From: Streptomyces sp. WM6378
GTDB taxonomy: Bacteria; Actinomycetota; Actinomycetes; Streptomycetales; Streptomycetaceae
Direction of reading: 5' to 3'
DNA: 30,663 nt
Assembly (NCBI RefSeq): GCF_001279695.1
Contig: NZ_LGDD01000346.1
Span: 1 to 30,663, forward strand
Shown here: positions 1-6,443 of the stretch, in pieces
Numbering within the stretch: the first letter of the stretch is position 1
How the letters are laid out: each line of letters opens with the position of its first letter
Made by a program: the position numbers and the translations under genes
Notes under the pieces: model-generated
The model's database searches: none
What the model was told of the DNA's origin: nothing
What the model saw: only the letters and a program-made list of their open reading frames with translations

Positions 1-145
1 GCGCGGTCGTCGCCGGGCACGTCCTGGAGTGCGGCACCCAGGCCACCGGCGGGAACTACCCCTTCTTCACGGCCTTCGCGGGCCGCCACCTCATCCCGCC
101 CGGCTTTCCCCTCGCCGAGATCCACCCCCACGCCCCCTCCTCCCG
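1..145. other. Chimeric contig end: error-rich inverted copy of 915-1059
   Basis: Read on the plus strand, the first bases encode part of the same protein as the minus-strand gene beside them. The reverse complement of about 915-1059 aligns to positions 1-145. The first 59 bases match exactly. Mismatches then appear at 60, 73, 87 and 99 and become dense after about 125, and nearly all of them are changes to C. Genuine gene sequence resumes at about 143. A decay in identity along one direction with a one-base bias looks like a low-quality read tail folded back at a contig end rather than an evolved repeat. Nothing before about 145 should be used for gene models. Confidence 0.8.
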
Positions 146-1597
146 AACCCAGACCCCCACGTTCACGTCCCCGCCCTTGTCCCCGCTCCGGGCCCCGGCC
201 ACCAACCCCAGCGGCACCCGCCGAGTGGGCCCCGACTCCGCAAAGGGAGGCGGAGCGGGTTCCGGCACCACCTCCAGGCGGGCGGTACGCGGCGCGGGCG
301 GGATCAACTCCCGTACGCCATCGGGGAGTACAGCCACCTGCTCCACCGACCCCGCATCCACATGCACCGCCGAGAACACCCCGTACGGCGCTCCCTTCCC
401 CGGCGGAGCCGTGACGTGGAAGCCCGGGTAGCTGCCGAGCGCCAGCTCGATCGCCGCGCCGCTCACCACCCGCCCCACCGCCTCGGGATCGGGATCCCGC
501 ACGACAAGGCGCAGCAGCGCACTCGCGCATTCCTCGGTGGACGCGTCCGGCCGGTCGGTACGGGACAGCTCCCAACTGACCTCCCCTGGACGACACTTGG
601 CACGCCCGAAGGCATCTTCGATCTGTCCTCGTACCAGCGACGCCTTCGCCTCGACATCGAGCCCGGTCAGGAGGAACACGACCTCGTTGCGCCAGCCGCC
701 GATGCGGTTGACCCCCGCCTTGAGGGTCGGCGGCGGCGCCTCGCCCCGTACGCCGGTGATGCGCACCCGGTCGGGCCCGTCCTGGTCGAGCCGTACGGTG
801 TCGAGCCGCGCGGTGACATCGGGGCCCGCGTACCGGGCGCCGGTCGTCTCGTACAGGAGCTGCGCGGTGACCGTGCCCGTATCGACGACCCCGCCCGTGC
901 CGGGGTGCTTGGTGATGACGCAGCTGCCGTCGGCGTGGATCTCGGCGAGGGGGAAGCCGGGCCGGATGAGGTCGCGGCCCGCGAAGTCCGTGAAGAAGGC
1001 GTAGTTCCCGCCGGTGGCCTGGGTGCCGCACTCCAGGACGTGCCCGGCGACGACCGCGCCCGCGAGCGCGTCGTACTCCTCGGGCCCCCAGCCGAACCAC
1101 CACGCGGCCGGCCCCGTGACCAGGGCCGCGTCCGTGACCCGCCCCGTGACGACGACGTCCGCCCCGCCGCGCAGGCACGCCGCGATGCCACCGCCACCGA
1201 GGTACGCGTTGGCCGTGAGTGCCCCCTCGGGCAGCGGCAGGGCATCGCCCTCGACATGGGCGACCCGTACGGGAACGCCTACACGATCACTCAACTCCCT
1301 TACAGCGTCGGCCAGTCCGGCCGGATTGAGCCCGCCCGCATTGGCGATGATGCGTACCCCGCGCTCCTTCGCGGTCCCGAGGCACTCCTCCAGTTGCCGC
1401 AGGAACGTCTTGGCGTACCCGAGCCGCGGGTCGCGCAGCCGGTCGCGGCCGAGGATCAGCAGGGTGAGCTCGGCGAGGTAGTCGCCCGTGAGGACGTCGA
1501 GGGGGCCGCCGGTCAGCATCTCCCGCACCGCGTCGAACCGGTCGCCGTAGAACCCGGAGGCGTTCCCGATCCGCAGTATTCGCCCGTCCTGGTTCAT
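56..1597 (-). CDS. AtuA-like acyclic terpene utilization protein (DUF1446), 3' end lost
   Basis: The product resembles the AtuA/DUF1446 family, found with acyl-CoA carboxylase and dehydrogenase genes in acyclic terpene and branched acyl-CoA catabolism. Its exact reaction is not established. Visible family features are the N-terminal IGNASGFYGDR segment, the LTGDYLAELT segment, IIANAGGLNP, the glycine-rich TNAYLGGGGIAACL, the central VVTGRVTDAALV, and RSGDKGGDVNVGVW near the C-terminus. The ATG at 1597 overlaps the stop of the preceding gene as ATGA, which indicates translational coupling. After the GVWV segment the reading frame enters the chimeric contig end and stops at 56-58. That tail is the antisense of the protein's own middle, so the last part of the real protein is missing. 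Codons between about 145 and 1597 look reliable. An acyl-CoA carboxylase probably follows beyond the contig edge, but this is inference. Confidence 0.85.
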   Translation of the reverse strand: MNQDGRILRIGNASGFYGDRFDAVREMLTGGPLDVLTGDYLAELTLLILGRDRLRDPRLGYAKTFLRQLEECLGTAKERGVRIIANAGGLNPAGLADAVRELSDRVGVPVRVAHVEGDALPLPEGALTANAYLGGGGIAACLRGGADVVVTGRVTDAALVTGPAAWWFGWGPEEYDALAGAVVAGHVLECGTQATGGNYAFFTDFAGRDLIRPGFPLAEIHADGSCVITKHPGTGGVVDTGTVTAQLLYETTGARYAGPDVTARLDTVRLDQDGPDRVRITGVRGEAPPPTLKAGVNRIGGWRNEVVFLLTGLDVEAKASLVRGQIEDAFGRAKCRPGEVSWELSRTDRPDASTEECASALLRLVVRDPDPEAVGRVVSGAAIELALGSYPGFHVTAPPGKGAPYGVFSAVHVDAGSVEQVAVLPDGVRELIPPAPRTARLEVVPEPAPPPFAESGPTRRVPLGLVAGARSGDKGGDVNVGVWVREEGAWGWISARGKPGGMRWRPAKAVKKG

Positions 1598-2409
1598 GCG
1601 GCGCCCTTGGGCGGGCGGCCGGGGCCGGCCGGGCCGGCGAAGGCCTGCGCGATGTCGAGCCAGCGGTCGGCGTCGGCGCCTTCGGCCCGCACGGCGGTGT
1701 CGGAGCGGTGCAGGCGCTGGGTGACAAGGAGGCAGAAGTCCAACGCGGGCCCGGAGACGCGCTGTTGGGCGTCGTCCGGCCCGTACGTCCACGTGCTTGC
1801 GCCGTCCGGCGCGGTGAGCTCGACGCGGAATTCGTCGGCCGGCGGCGTCAACCCCCGTACCGTGAACGCGTAGTTGCGGGCGCGGATGCCGATGCGGGCG
1901 ACGTGGCGGAGCCGGTCGGTGGGCTTGCGGGTGCGGCCGAGCGCGTCGAAGACGTCCTGGCCGTGCGCCCAGGTCTCCATGAGGCGGCCGGTGGCCATGG
2001 ACGCGGTGGACATGGGCGGCCCGTACCAGGGGAACTTCGCCCCAACTGGCGCCTCACGCAAGGCCCGTTGAAGCTGTACGCGACTGTCCCGCCACCACGC
2101 GAGGAGCTCGGCGGGCGGGAGCAGGGCCCCGGCCTCGGCCCCGTCGTCCACGAAGGTGTCCGGCGACGCGACGGCCTTCTCGACCTCCGCCGCGAACGCG
2201 TCGGGATCGGTGACGGCTAGCAGGGCGGCGGTGTCGGTCCAGGCGAGGTGCGCGACCTGATGCGCGATGGTCCACGCGGGGGCGGCGGTGGGAGTGGCCC
2301 ACTGCGCGGGGCTCAACTCCCCTATCAGTACGTCGAGTTCACCCCCTTCGGCACGCAGGTCGTCGAGGACGGCGAGAACGGCGTCGGTTGGACCGGCCGG
2401 TTCGGACAC
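1594..2409 (-). CDS. TIGR03084-like DinB/maleylpyruvate isomerase-fold protein
   Basis: This 271-residue protein matches the actinobacterial TIGR03084 family, which has a DinB / mycothiol-dependent maleylpyruvate isomerase N-terminal fold and a predicted metal site. The helical N-terminal half includes the WTIAHQVAHLAWTD segment, with a His expected to bind metal, and MSTASMATGRLMETWAHGQD with a second His. The C-terminal half carries a small domain ending RWLDIAQAFAGP. The GTG at 2409 is chosen because GGAGGGGAG lies six bases upstream of it; a longer frame to 2529 has no such site. It is the first gene of a transcript that continues with a 4-bp overlap into the AtuA-like gene, a pairing that suggests a role in the same acyl-CoA or terpene pathway. 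The substrate is unknown. Confidence 0.85.
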   Translation of the reverse strand: MSEPAGPTDAVLAVLDDLRAEGGELDVLIGELSPAQWATPTAAPAWTIAHQVAHLAWTDTAALLAVTDPDAFAAEVEKAVASPDTFVDDGAEAGALLPPAELLAWWRDSRVQLQRALREAPVGAKFPWYGPPMSTASMATGRLMETWAHGQDVFDALGRTRKPTDRLRHVARIGIRARNYAFTVRGLTPPADEFRVELTAPDGASTWTYGPDDAQQRVSGPALDFCLLVTQRLHRSDTAVRAEGADADRWLDIAQAFAGPAGPGRPPKGAA

Positions 2410-2470
2410 GGTGCGCTCCCCTCCGGGACAGCGGGTGTGCCCCGGAGCATGGCAGGCGGCCCTGAAACAA

Positions 2471-2484
2471 GCAAGCGTGCTTGC
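2471..2484. promoter_or_regulatory. Palindromic operator candidate upstream of the TIGR03084/AtuA operon
   Basis: GCAAGCGTGCTTGC is a perfect 14-bp palindrome in an A/T-richer patch, about 60 bp upstream of the GTG at 2409. The size and position suit a dimeric repressor such as a TetR-family protein. No such regulator is in the window; it may lie with the rest of the operon beyond the contig end. Confidence 0.6.
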
Positions 2485-2535
2485 ATTTATTTTCGGCCTT
2501 GATTGCCCCCCGCCTTGCCCTTCCGCCAACAGGCG

Positions 2536-3054
2536 TCAGGCGAGCTTGTACTCCGCGTGCGGTGTGGCCCGCTCCCACACCGCTTCGAAGGCCGATCCGA
2601 CCGGCTCAAGGACGGCGGGCTCCGTGCGCCATTCCCGGTCCACGGCGTTCCCGTCCCCGGAGAAGTAGCTGAACAGTACGGAGGAGCCGTCGAACATCCA
2701 CAAGTCGGTGCCCGGCAGCGCGATGTCCGCGGCCTTCCGGCGCGGCAGCCACCGGACGAGTTCACCCGCCGCCACGTTGGCGAACGTCACGTCGTGCTCG
2801 TACCGGATGCAGTCGGTGACCGGCTCGCAGACGATGCGAGCCCGGCGCATCACGACCCCGCGCGCCGTCGCCCCGCCCACCACGTCCCGCCAGGCTCCCC
2901 ACCAGTCGGGGAGTCTCGCAGGGTCGTTCCCGTATCGGTGGCCGGACCGCCAACGGGCGAACTCCGGGTCGTCAGGGGTGTAGCTGTCGCGCATTTCCAG
3001 ATGCACGGCGGACCGTCGCGCCTTCGCCAGCGCCTCACGCACCGGATACGTCAC
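2536..3054 (-). CDS. DUF6879 family protein (copy 1)
   Basis: This 172-residue protein of unknown function belongs to the DUF6879 family, usually encoded beside XRE/DUF5753 regulators in Streptomyces. Conserved features are AVHLEMRDSY near the N-terminus, EFARW, TARGVVMRRARIVCEP, IRYEHDVTFANVAAGE, VRWLPRRKA and the aromatic LWMFDGSSVLFSYFSGDG. It closely resembles copy 2 at 4297-4818, especially in the VRWLPRRKA block and the C-terminal AFEAVWERATPH block. The start is a GTG at 3054, which overlaps the end of the 95-aa gene by 20 bp, so the two are probably coupled. There is no signal peptide or membrane segment, so it is cytoplasmic. A toxin-like or partner role to the XRE protein is only inferred from gene order. 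Confidence 0.8.
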   Translation of the reverse strand: MTYPVREALAKARRSAVHLEMRDSYTPDDPEFARWRSGHRYGNDPARLPDWWGAWRDVVGGATARGVVMRRARIVCEPVTDCIRYEHDVTFANVAAGELVRWLPRRKAADIALPGTDLWMFDGSSVLFSYFSGDGNAVDREWRTEPAVLEPVGSAFEAVWERATPHAEYKLA

Positions 3055-3322
3055 CGTCGCCGCCTTCGGCTCGCGGAAGGGCCGGACGGGAAGCCGCCCT
3101 CGGGGCTCGGGCCGGGTGGGGGTGGTTCCGGATCTCGGCCGCCGCGTCGTACGCCCTGCTGTACTCCTTGTCCCGGCGGGCCGCCGCCAGCTCCTCGGCC
3201 AGAGCCGCGCACACCCCGCACTCCGCCACGGGAGCGCAGCCGTAGAGGTAGTTCTCGACGAACCCTGCCAGTTCGATGGGTGGTTGGGGGTAGGTGCGGG
3301 GGCTGGTCCCTGAATCGCTCAT
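3035..3322 (-). CDS. Small CxxC-containing hypothetical protein
   Basis: This 95-residue protein has no function I can name. It has a Pro-rich N-terminus (YPQPPIEL), a short conserved core FVENYLYGCAPVAECGVCAAL with three Cys including a CGVC pair, and a charged helix LAEELAAARRDKEYSRAYDAAAEIRNHPHP. The tail is low-complexity Arg/Ala/Pro. The Cys cluster could bind metal or form a disulfide, but with no other ligands visible this is speculative. The ATG at 3322 is preferred because the conserved core begins soon after it; the Shine-Dalgarno site is weak. It begins the distal half of the DUF6879/XRE locus, right after a GTTCCA repeat pair at the end of the XRE gene, and overlaps DUF6879 copy 1. 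Confidence 0.7.
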   Translation of the reverse strand: MSDSGTSPRTYPQPPIELAGFVENYLYGCAPVAECGVCAALAEELAAARRDKEYSRAYDAAAEIRNHPHPARAPRAASRPALPRAEGGDGDVSGA

Positions 3323-3397
3323 CACCGTGTCGCCGTCCCTTCGCGTGGTGCTGGTGGTTGACCACGTTAGGAATTCGGCGGCCTCAACTCCTAGGAA

Positions 3398-3413
3398 GTT
3401 CCACGGAGTTCTA
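3398..3413. promoter_or_regulatory. GTTCCA/GTTCTA direct repeats before the 95-aa gene
   Basis: AGTTCCACGG is followed directly by AGTTCTACGA, a 10-bp tandem repeat with GTTCCA at 3398-3403 and GTTCTA at 3408-3413. It lies about 75-90 bp upstream of the ATG at 3322 and overlaps the XRE stop codon. The same hexamer is repeated three times at a similar distance before the other half of the locus (5094-5118). An operator for the XRE protein is a reasonable guess. Confidence 0.5.
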
Positions 3414-4280
3414 CGAGTCCTGTGCCGATTGGTCCAGGGCATCGATGGCGGACGTGATCAGTGCCCGTGCATCGGCCCCGTGAACGGCGAGCTTGGCGAA
3501 TTCCGTGAACGCCTTGAGGTACTGCCGCACTTCGGTCGGCGTGGTCACGTTGACCCGGGCCGTCAGCAGCTCCGCCTCGGCCTGCTCCTCGTCGTACACC
3601 GTGAACGTTTCGATCATCCACATACGGCGCTCGGCCGCGAAGGGGATGACACCCAGCGATACGGACGGGAATGCCATGGCGGACAGCAAGTGGCCCAGTT
3701 GTCCGGCCATCGTCTCGGCGTCGCCGACGCGGTGGCGCAGCACCGATTCCTCCAGCACCAGGGCGAACCGGTGGTCCCCCTGCCGTACCACGCGGGCCGA
3801 CCGGGCCAGCCGTGCCTCGACGGCGCCGGCCACGTCGTCCGGCGTCTCGTGGAACTCGCTGATGGAACGCATGAGTGCCGTCGCATAGGCGTGGGTCTGG
3901 AGCACGCCGGGCACCACGTTGGCGCAGTACGTACGGAACACGCGGGTCCGCTCGTACAGCGGCAGGTACGACTCCTGGAGCTGTCGCAGCCCCGAGCGCT
4001 GCACGCGGCGCCACTCGACGTACATGTTGTCCGCCGAGCGAGTGGCGGCGATCAGGTCCCCGGTCTCGCTGTCCGCCCCGCAGGCCCGGCACCATGCCCG
4101 GATGTCCTCGGCGGACGCCGGGGTGACGGCATTCTCCAGGCGCGAGACCTTGGACTTGTACCAACCCGCACGGGCCGCCAGGGCCTGGCCCGAGATGCCC
4201 GCGTCCTGCCGGATCTCCCGGAGGCGGTCGGCGACGGCCTTGCGGGCCGCTTGAACGCTCGTTGACGCAGACGCGGACAT
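3411..4280 (-). CDS. XRE-family regulator with DUF5753 (Scr1/WhiJ-like) domain
   Basis: This 289-residue protein is a DNA-binding regulator of the large Streptomyces WhiJ/Scr1-like group. Residues ~15-65 form an XRE helix-turn-helix (LREIRQDAGISGQALAARAG then YKSKVSRLEN). Residues ~95-275 are a DUF5753 domain, shown by VVPGVLQTHAYATALM, the paired Arg-rich helix VEARLARSARVV, LVLEESVLRHRVGD, MAGQLGHLLSAM and SVSLGVIPF. Members usually act with a small neighbour protein, often DUF397, in developmental or antitoxin-like control; here the neighbours are DUF6879 proteins. The ATG at 4280 sits 16 bp after the stop of DUF6879 copy 2, so the two are co-transcribed. The Shine-Dalgarno is poor, suggesting coupling. 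It probably binds the GTTCCA repeats on either side. Confidence 0.9.
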   Translation of the reverse strand: MSASASTSVQAARKAVADRLREIRQDAGISGQALAARAGWYKSKVSRLENAVTPASAEDIRAWCRACGADSETGDLIAATRSADNMYVEWRRVQRSGLRQLQESYLPLYERTRVFRTYCANVVPGVLQTHAYATALMRSISEFHETPDDVAGAVEARLARSARVVRQGDHRFALVLEESVLRHRVGDAETMAGQLGHLLSAMAFPSVSLGVIPFAAERRMWMIETFTVYDEEQAEAELLTARVNVTTPTEVRQYLKAFTEFAKLAVHGADARALITSAIDALDQSAQDS

Positions 4281-4296
4281 AGGGCGTGACGATCCG

Positions 4297-4818
4297 TCAG
4301 ATCCGGTAGTCCTCGTGCGGCGTGGCCCGCTCCCACACGGCGTCGAACGCCGCCGCGCACAGCTTCGCCACGTCGGGGCGTTCGTCCAGCTCCGGGCCCG
4401 CCGAGCCACCCTCGCCCGTGAAGTGGTTCCACATGATCAGCCGCCCGTCGAACAGCCAGAAGTCGTTGCCGGGCAGAGCCAGATCGGACGCCTTCCGGCG
4501 TGGCAGCCAGCGCACCGACTCGCCTGCGGCGACGTTCTGATAGGTGCACTCGTACTCGTACCGGATGTACTCGCTCACCGGCTCCGACACGATCCGGGCC
4601 CGGCGGAACGCCACCCCGCGCGCGGTCGCGTCCCGCACCCAGGTGTGGAAGTCGTTCCACCACGTCCCCGGGTCCGGATGGGGCCGCCAACCGGCCCGCC
4701 ACCTGGCGAATTCGGAGGCCTCCTCACCGATTCCGTACGAGTCGCGCAGCTCCAGGTGCACAGCCGAATGGTGCGTGTTGGCCAGCAGGTCAACGAACGC
4801 CGAGTCGGTCTGCGACAT
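4297..4818 (-). CDS. DUF6879 family protein (copy 2)
   Basis: This 173-residue DUF6879 protein is the paralogue of the product of 2536-3054. Shared blocks in order are SAVHLELRDSYG, EFARWRAGWR, TARGVAFRRARIVSEPVSEY, IRYEYECTYQNVAAGE, VRWLPRRKASDLALPG, DFWLFDGRLIMWNHFTGEG and AAFDAVWERATPHEDYRI. The function is unknown and no catalytic motif stands out. The invariant Arg/Glu pairs and the aromatic FDG segment would be the first residues to test. The ATG at 4818 lies inside the preceding 80-aa gene (29-bp overlap), and the XRE gene follows 16 bp after its stop. The order 80-aa, DUF6879, XRE indicates one transcript, in which DUF6879 is the likely partner of the regulator. Confidence 0.85.
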   Translation of the reverse strand: MSQTDSAFVDLLANTHHSAVHLELRDSYGIGEEASEFARWRAGWRPHPDPGTWWNDFHTWVRDATARGVAFRRARIVSEPVSEYIRYEYECTYQNVAAGESVRWLPRRKASDLALPGNDFWLFDGRLIMWNHFTGEGGSAGPELDERPDVAKLCAAAFDAVWERATPHEDYRI

Positions 4819-5032
4819 CGCATGCCTCCCTGAGTGCGGCCACCATGCGGATCGGCAGCCGCACCACGGCTTCCGTCCCGGGGACGGGTCCGGTCTCGCG
4901 GCACCGGGCCAACAGCGCCTCGCCGGCCTTCCAGCCCTGGATGACGATCTCTTCCGCTTCCTCGTCCACCCAGGCCGTCGGGCACTGGGCTCCATTGGTG
5001 TTGGGATCCTTCGCGATGAACCGCAGTGCCAT
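4790..5032 (-). CDS. Small hypothetical protein heading the DUF6879/XRE operon
   Basis: This 80-residue acidic cytoplasmic protein has no known function. The N-terminal MALRFIAKDPNTNGAQCP and the AWVDEEAEEIVIQGW strand segment, then TEAVVRLPIRMVAALREAC, look like a small alpha/beta fold. Similar short proteins are common upstream of XRE/DUF5753 genes in Streptomyces. The ATG at 5032 is preferred over a longer frame because GGAGG lies eight bases upstream. It overlaps DUF6879 copy 2 by 29 bp and is the first gene of the transcript. A triple GTTCCA array lies 62-86 bp upstream. Confidence 0.8.
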   Translation of the reverse strand: MALRFIAKDPNTNGAQCPTAWVDEEAEEIVIQGWKAGEALLARCRETGPVPGTEAVVRLPIRMVAALREACDVADRLGVR

Positions 5033-5093
5033 GGCTGCCGCCTCCGGTCTTCTGCTTGCCCAAACGGTCATGGCTTTGTGTGGGTTGTGCGGC

Positions 5094-5118
5094 GTTCCAC
5101 AGGTTCCATGCCGTTCCA
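5094..5118. promoter_or_regulatory. Triple GTTCCA array upstream of the DUF6879/XRE operon
   Basis: GTTCCA occurs at 5094-5099, 5103-5108 and 5113-5118, so starts are spaced 9 and 10 bp, about one helical turn. The array lies 62-86 bp upstream of the ATG at 5032. The motif also appears as a pair at 3398-3413 before the other half of the locus. This is what an autoregulated operator would look like. Confidence 0.55.
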
Positions 5119-5180
5119 CGAGCGTTGCCCATTGAGCTGGAAAGCGTCAAGAGGGCGTTGTTTGTGGATGGTTGGAGTTG

Positions 5181-5231
5181 GGGGCGCACTCGGACGGGGG
5201 AGAGGCGCCCCGGGGTCCGGTGCGGAGCCCC
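5181..5231. repeat. Hairpin and GGGGTCC...GGAGCCCC intergenic element
   Basis: GGGGCGC at 5181-5187 can pair with GCGCCCC at 5205-5211, and GGGGTCCGGTGCGGAGCCCC follows at 5212-5231. The latter differs by one base from the element repeated at 15117-15136 and 15151-15170. It sits past the 3' end of the EamA gene, so it may act as that gene's terminator. The rest of 5119-5303 shows nothing else. Confidence 0.5.
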
Positions 5232-5303
5232 GCATCGCCGAGCCCAGGCCACTCCCAACGCAGTGCCCGCCCCGCCAAGGGAGCCACCCCGCCGCACCCA
5301 GGG

Positions 5304-6254
5304 CTATCCCGAGACCGCCCGGATCTGGGTTCGTACCGCCCCCATGCTCGCGCCGATCACCAGGGCGATGGCCAGCGCCTGCGGCCAGGACAGGGCCTGG
5401 CCCAGGATGAGGAAGCCCGCCGTCGCTGCGATCGCCGGCTCCAGGCTCATCAGGATCGCGAAGGTGGACGCGGGCAGGCGGCGCAGGGCCAGGAGTTCCA
5501 GGGTGTAGGGCAGGACCGAGGACAGGACGGCCACCGCCGCGCCCAGCGCCATCGTGGAGGGGACCAAGAGCTTCCCGCCCGCCTGCGCGATGCCGATCGG
5601 CAGGAACAGGACCGCCGCCACCGCCATGGCGAGGGCGAGCCCGTCGGCCTGGGGGAAGCGCCGGCCGGTACGCGCGCTGAACAGGATGTACACCGCCCAG
5701 CACACACCCGCCCCCAGCGCGTACGCCACCCCCACCGCGTCCAGGCTGTCGAAGCCGCCCCCGCCCAGGAGCACGACGCCCGCGAGGGCCAGCGCGGCCC
5801 ACAGGACGTTGACGAGGCGGCGCGACGCGAACACCGACAGGGCCAGCGGGCCGAGCACCTCCAAGGTGACCGCGACACCCAGCGGAATGCGGTCGACCGC
5901 CTGGTAGAACAGCCCGTTCATGCCGGCCATCGCCACCCCGAACGCAACCACCGTTCCCCAGTCCGCCCGCGAATGCCCCCGCAGCTTCGGCCGGCACACC
6001 AGCAGGAGGACGATCGCCGCGGCGACGAGCCGCAGCGTGACGACTCCCGACGCACCCGCCCTCGGCATCAGCGTCACCGCCACCGCGGCCCCGAACTGCA
6101 CCGATATGCCGCCCGCCACCACCAGCGCGACCGGCCCGAACGCCGCCCGGCGCCCGCCTGGGCCCGCGCCCTTCAGCGCACCGGCAGCCTCCGGTACGGC
6201 GACGGCGGCCGCCGCGACCGGCTCTGCCGCACCCGCACCCTTGACCGGATTCAC
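5304..6254 (-). CDS. EamA-family (RhtA-like) DMT transporter
   Basis: This 316-residue integral membrane protein has about ten hydrophobic helices in two EamA repeats, the usual architecture of drug/metabolite exporters. It most resembles RhtA/YdcZ-type amino acid or metabolite efflux proteins. Repeat 1 contains FGAAVAVTLMP, VVTLRLVAAAIVLLLVC, GMNGLFYQAVDRIPLGVAVTLE and FASRR. Repeat 2 contains GAGVCWAVYILFSARTG, VLSSVLPYTLELLALRRL and FAILMSLEPAIAATAGFLILG, the last being the characteristic EPaiAa signature. The N-terminal ~40 residues are a cytoplasmic Ala/Pro/Gly-rich tail. The GTG at 6254 is chosen because AGGAG stands six bases before it; a GTG at 6290 lacks a site. It appears monocistronic, behind a spaced inverted repeat. 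The substrate cannot be told from sequence. Confidence 0.88.
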   Translation of the reverse strand: MNPVKGAGAAEPVAAAAVAVPEAAGALKGAGPGGRRAAFGPVALVVAGGISVQFGAAVAVTLMPRAGASGVVTLRLVAAAIVLLLVCRPKLRGHSRADWGTVVAFGVAMAGMNGLFYQAVDRIPLGVAVTLEVLGPLALSVFASRRLVNVLWAALALAGVVLLGGGGFDSLDAVGVAYALGAGVCWAVYILFSARTGRRFPQADGLALAMAVAAVLFLPIGIAQAGGKLLVPSTMALGAAVAVLSSVLPYTLELLALRRLPASTFAILMSLEPAIAATAGFLILGQALSWPQALAIALVIGASMGAVRTQIRAVSG

Positions 6255-6323
6255 CGGCGCTCCTCTCCCATCGGATTCAGCATTCGGCACCGCCGACGAG
6301 CCACCATCGGCCCACCCACTCCA

Positions 6324-6367
6324 GCAGTCCAGCAGAATGCACTTATGGATTCAGTATCTTGGACTGC
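6324..6367. promoter_or_regulatory. Spaced inverted repeat in the EamA promoter region
   Basis: GCAGTCCA at 6324-6331 and TGGACTGC at 6360-6367 are perfect inverted copies separated by 28 bp. They bracket an A/T-rich stretch about 70-110 bp upstream of the GTG at 6254, likely the promoter. The layout suits two operator half sites for an Lrp, GntR/MocR or similar regulator, none of which is encoded next door. Confidence 0.5.
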
Positions 6368-6443
6368 ACCCGCTTGCCGCAACCGTCTTTCCGCGGGAAG
6401 CGGAACAGCTCACTCCATCTAATGTAAGCGGCTCCAGGCAGCC

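Noticed and set aside
1..1060. Inverted repeat of the AtuA-like gene as a real duplication or terminal inverted repeat
   Set aside because: The copy decays base by base in one direction with C-biased errors and joins mid-gene, which fits a read or assembly artefact rather than a biological repeat.
29..1873. Long plus-strand open frame of about 614 codons opposite the AtuA-like gene
   Set aside because: It is an antisense frame kept open by high GC; its translation is Arg/Pro/Gly-rich with no family features.
6345..6422. Short plus-strand ORF of 25 codons in the EamA upstream region
   Set aside because: It has no ribosome site or recognisable features and overlaps the spaced inverted repeat, so it is more likely chance.
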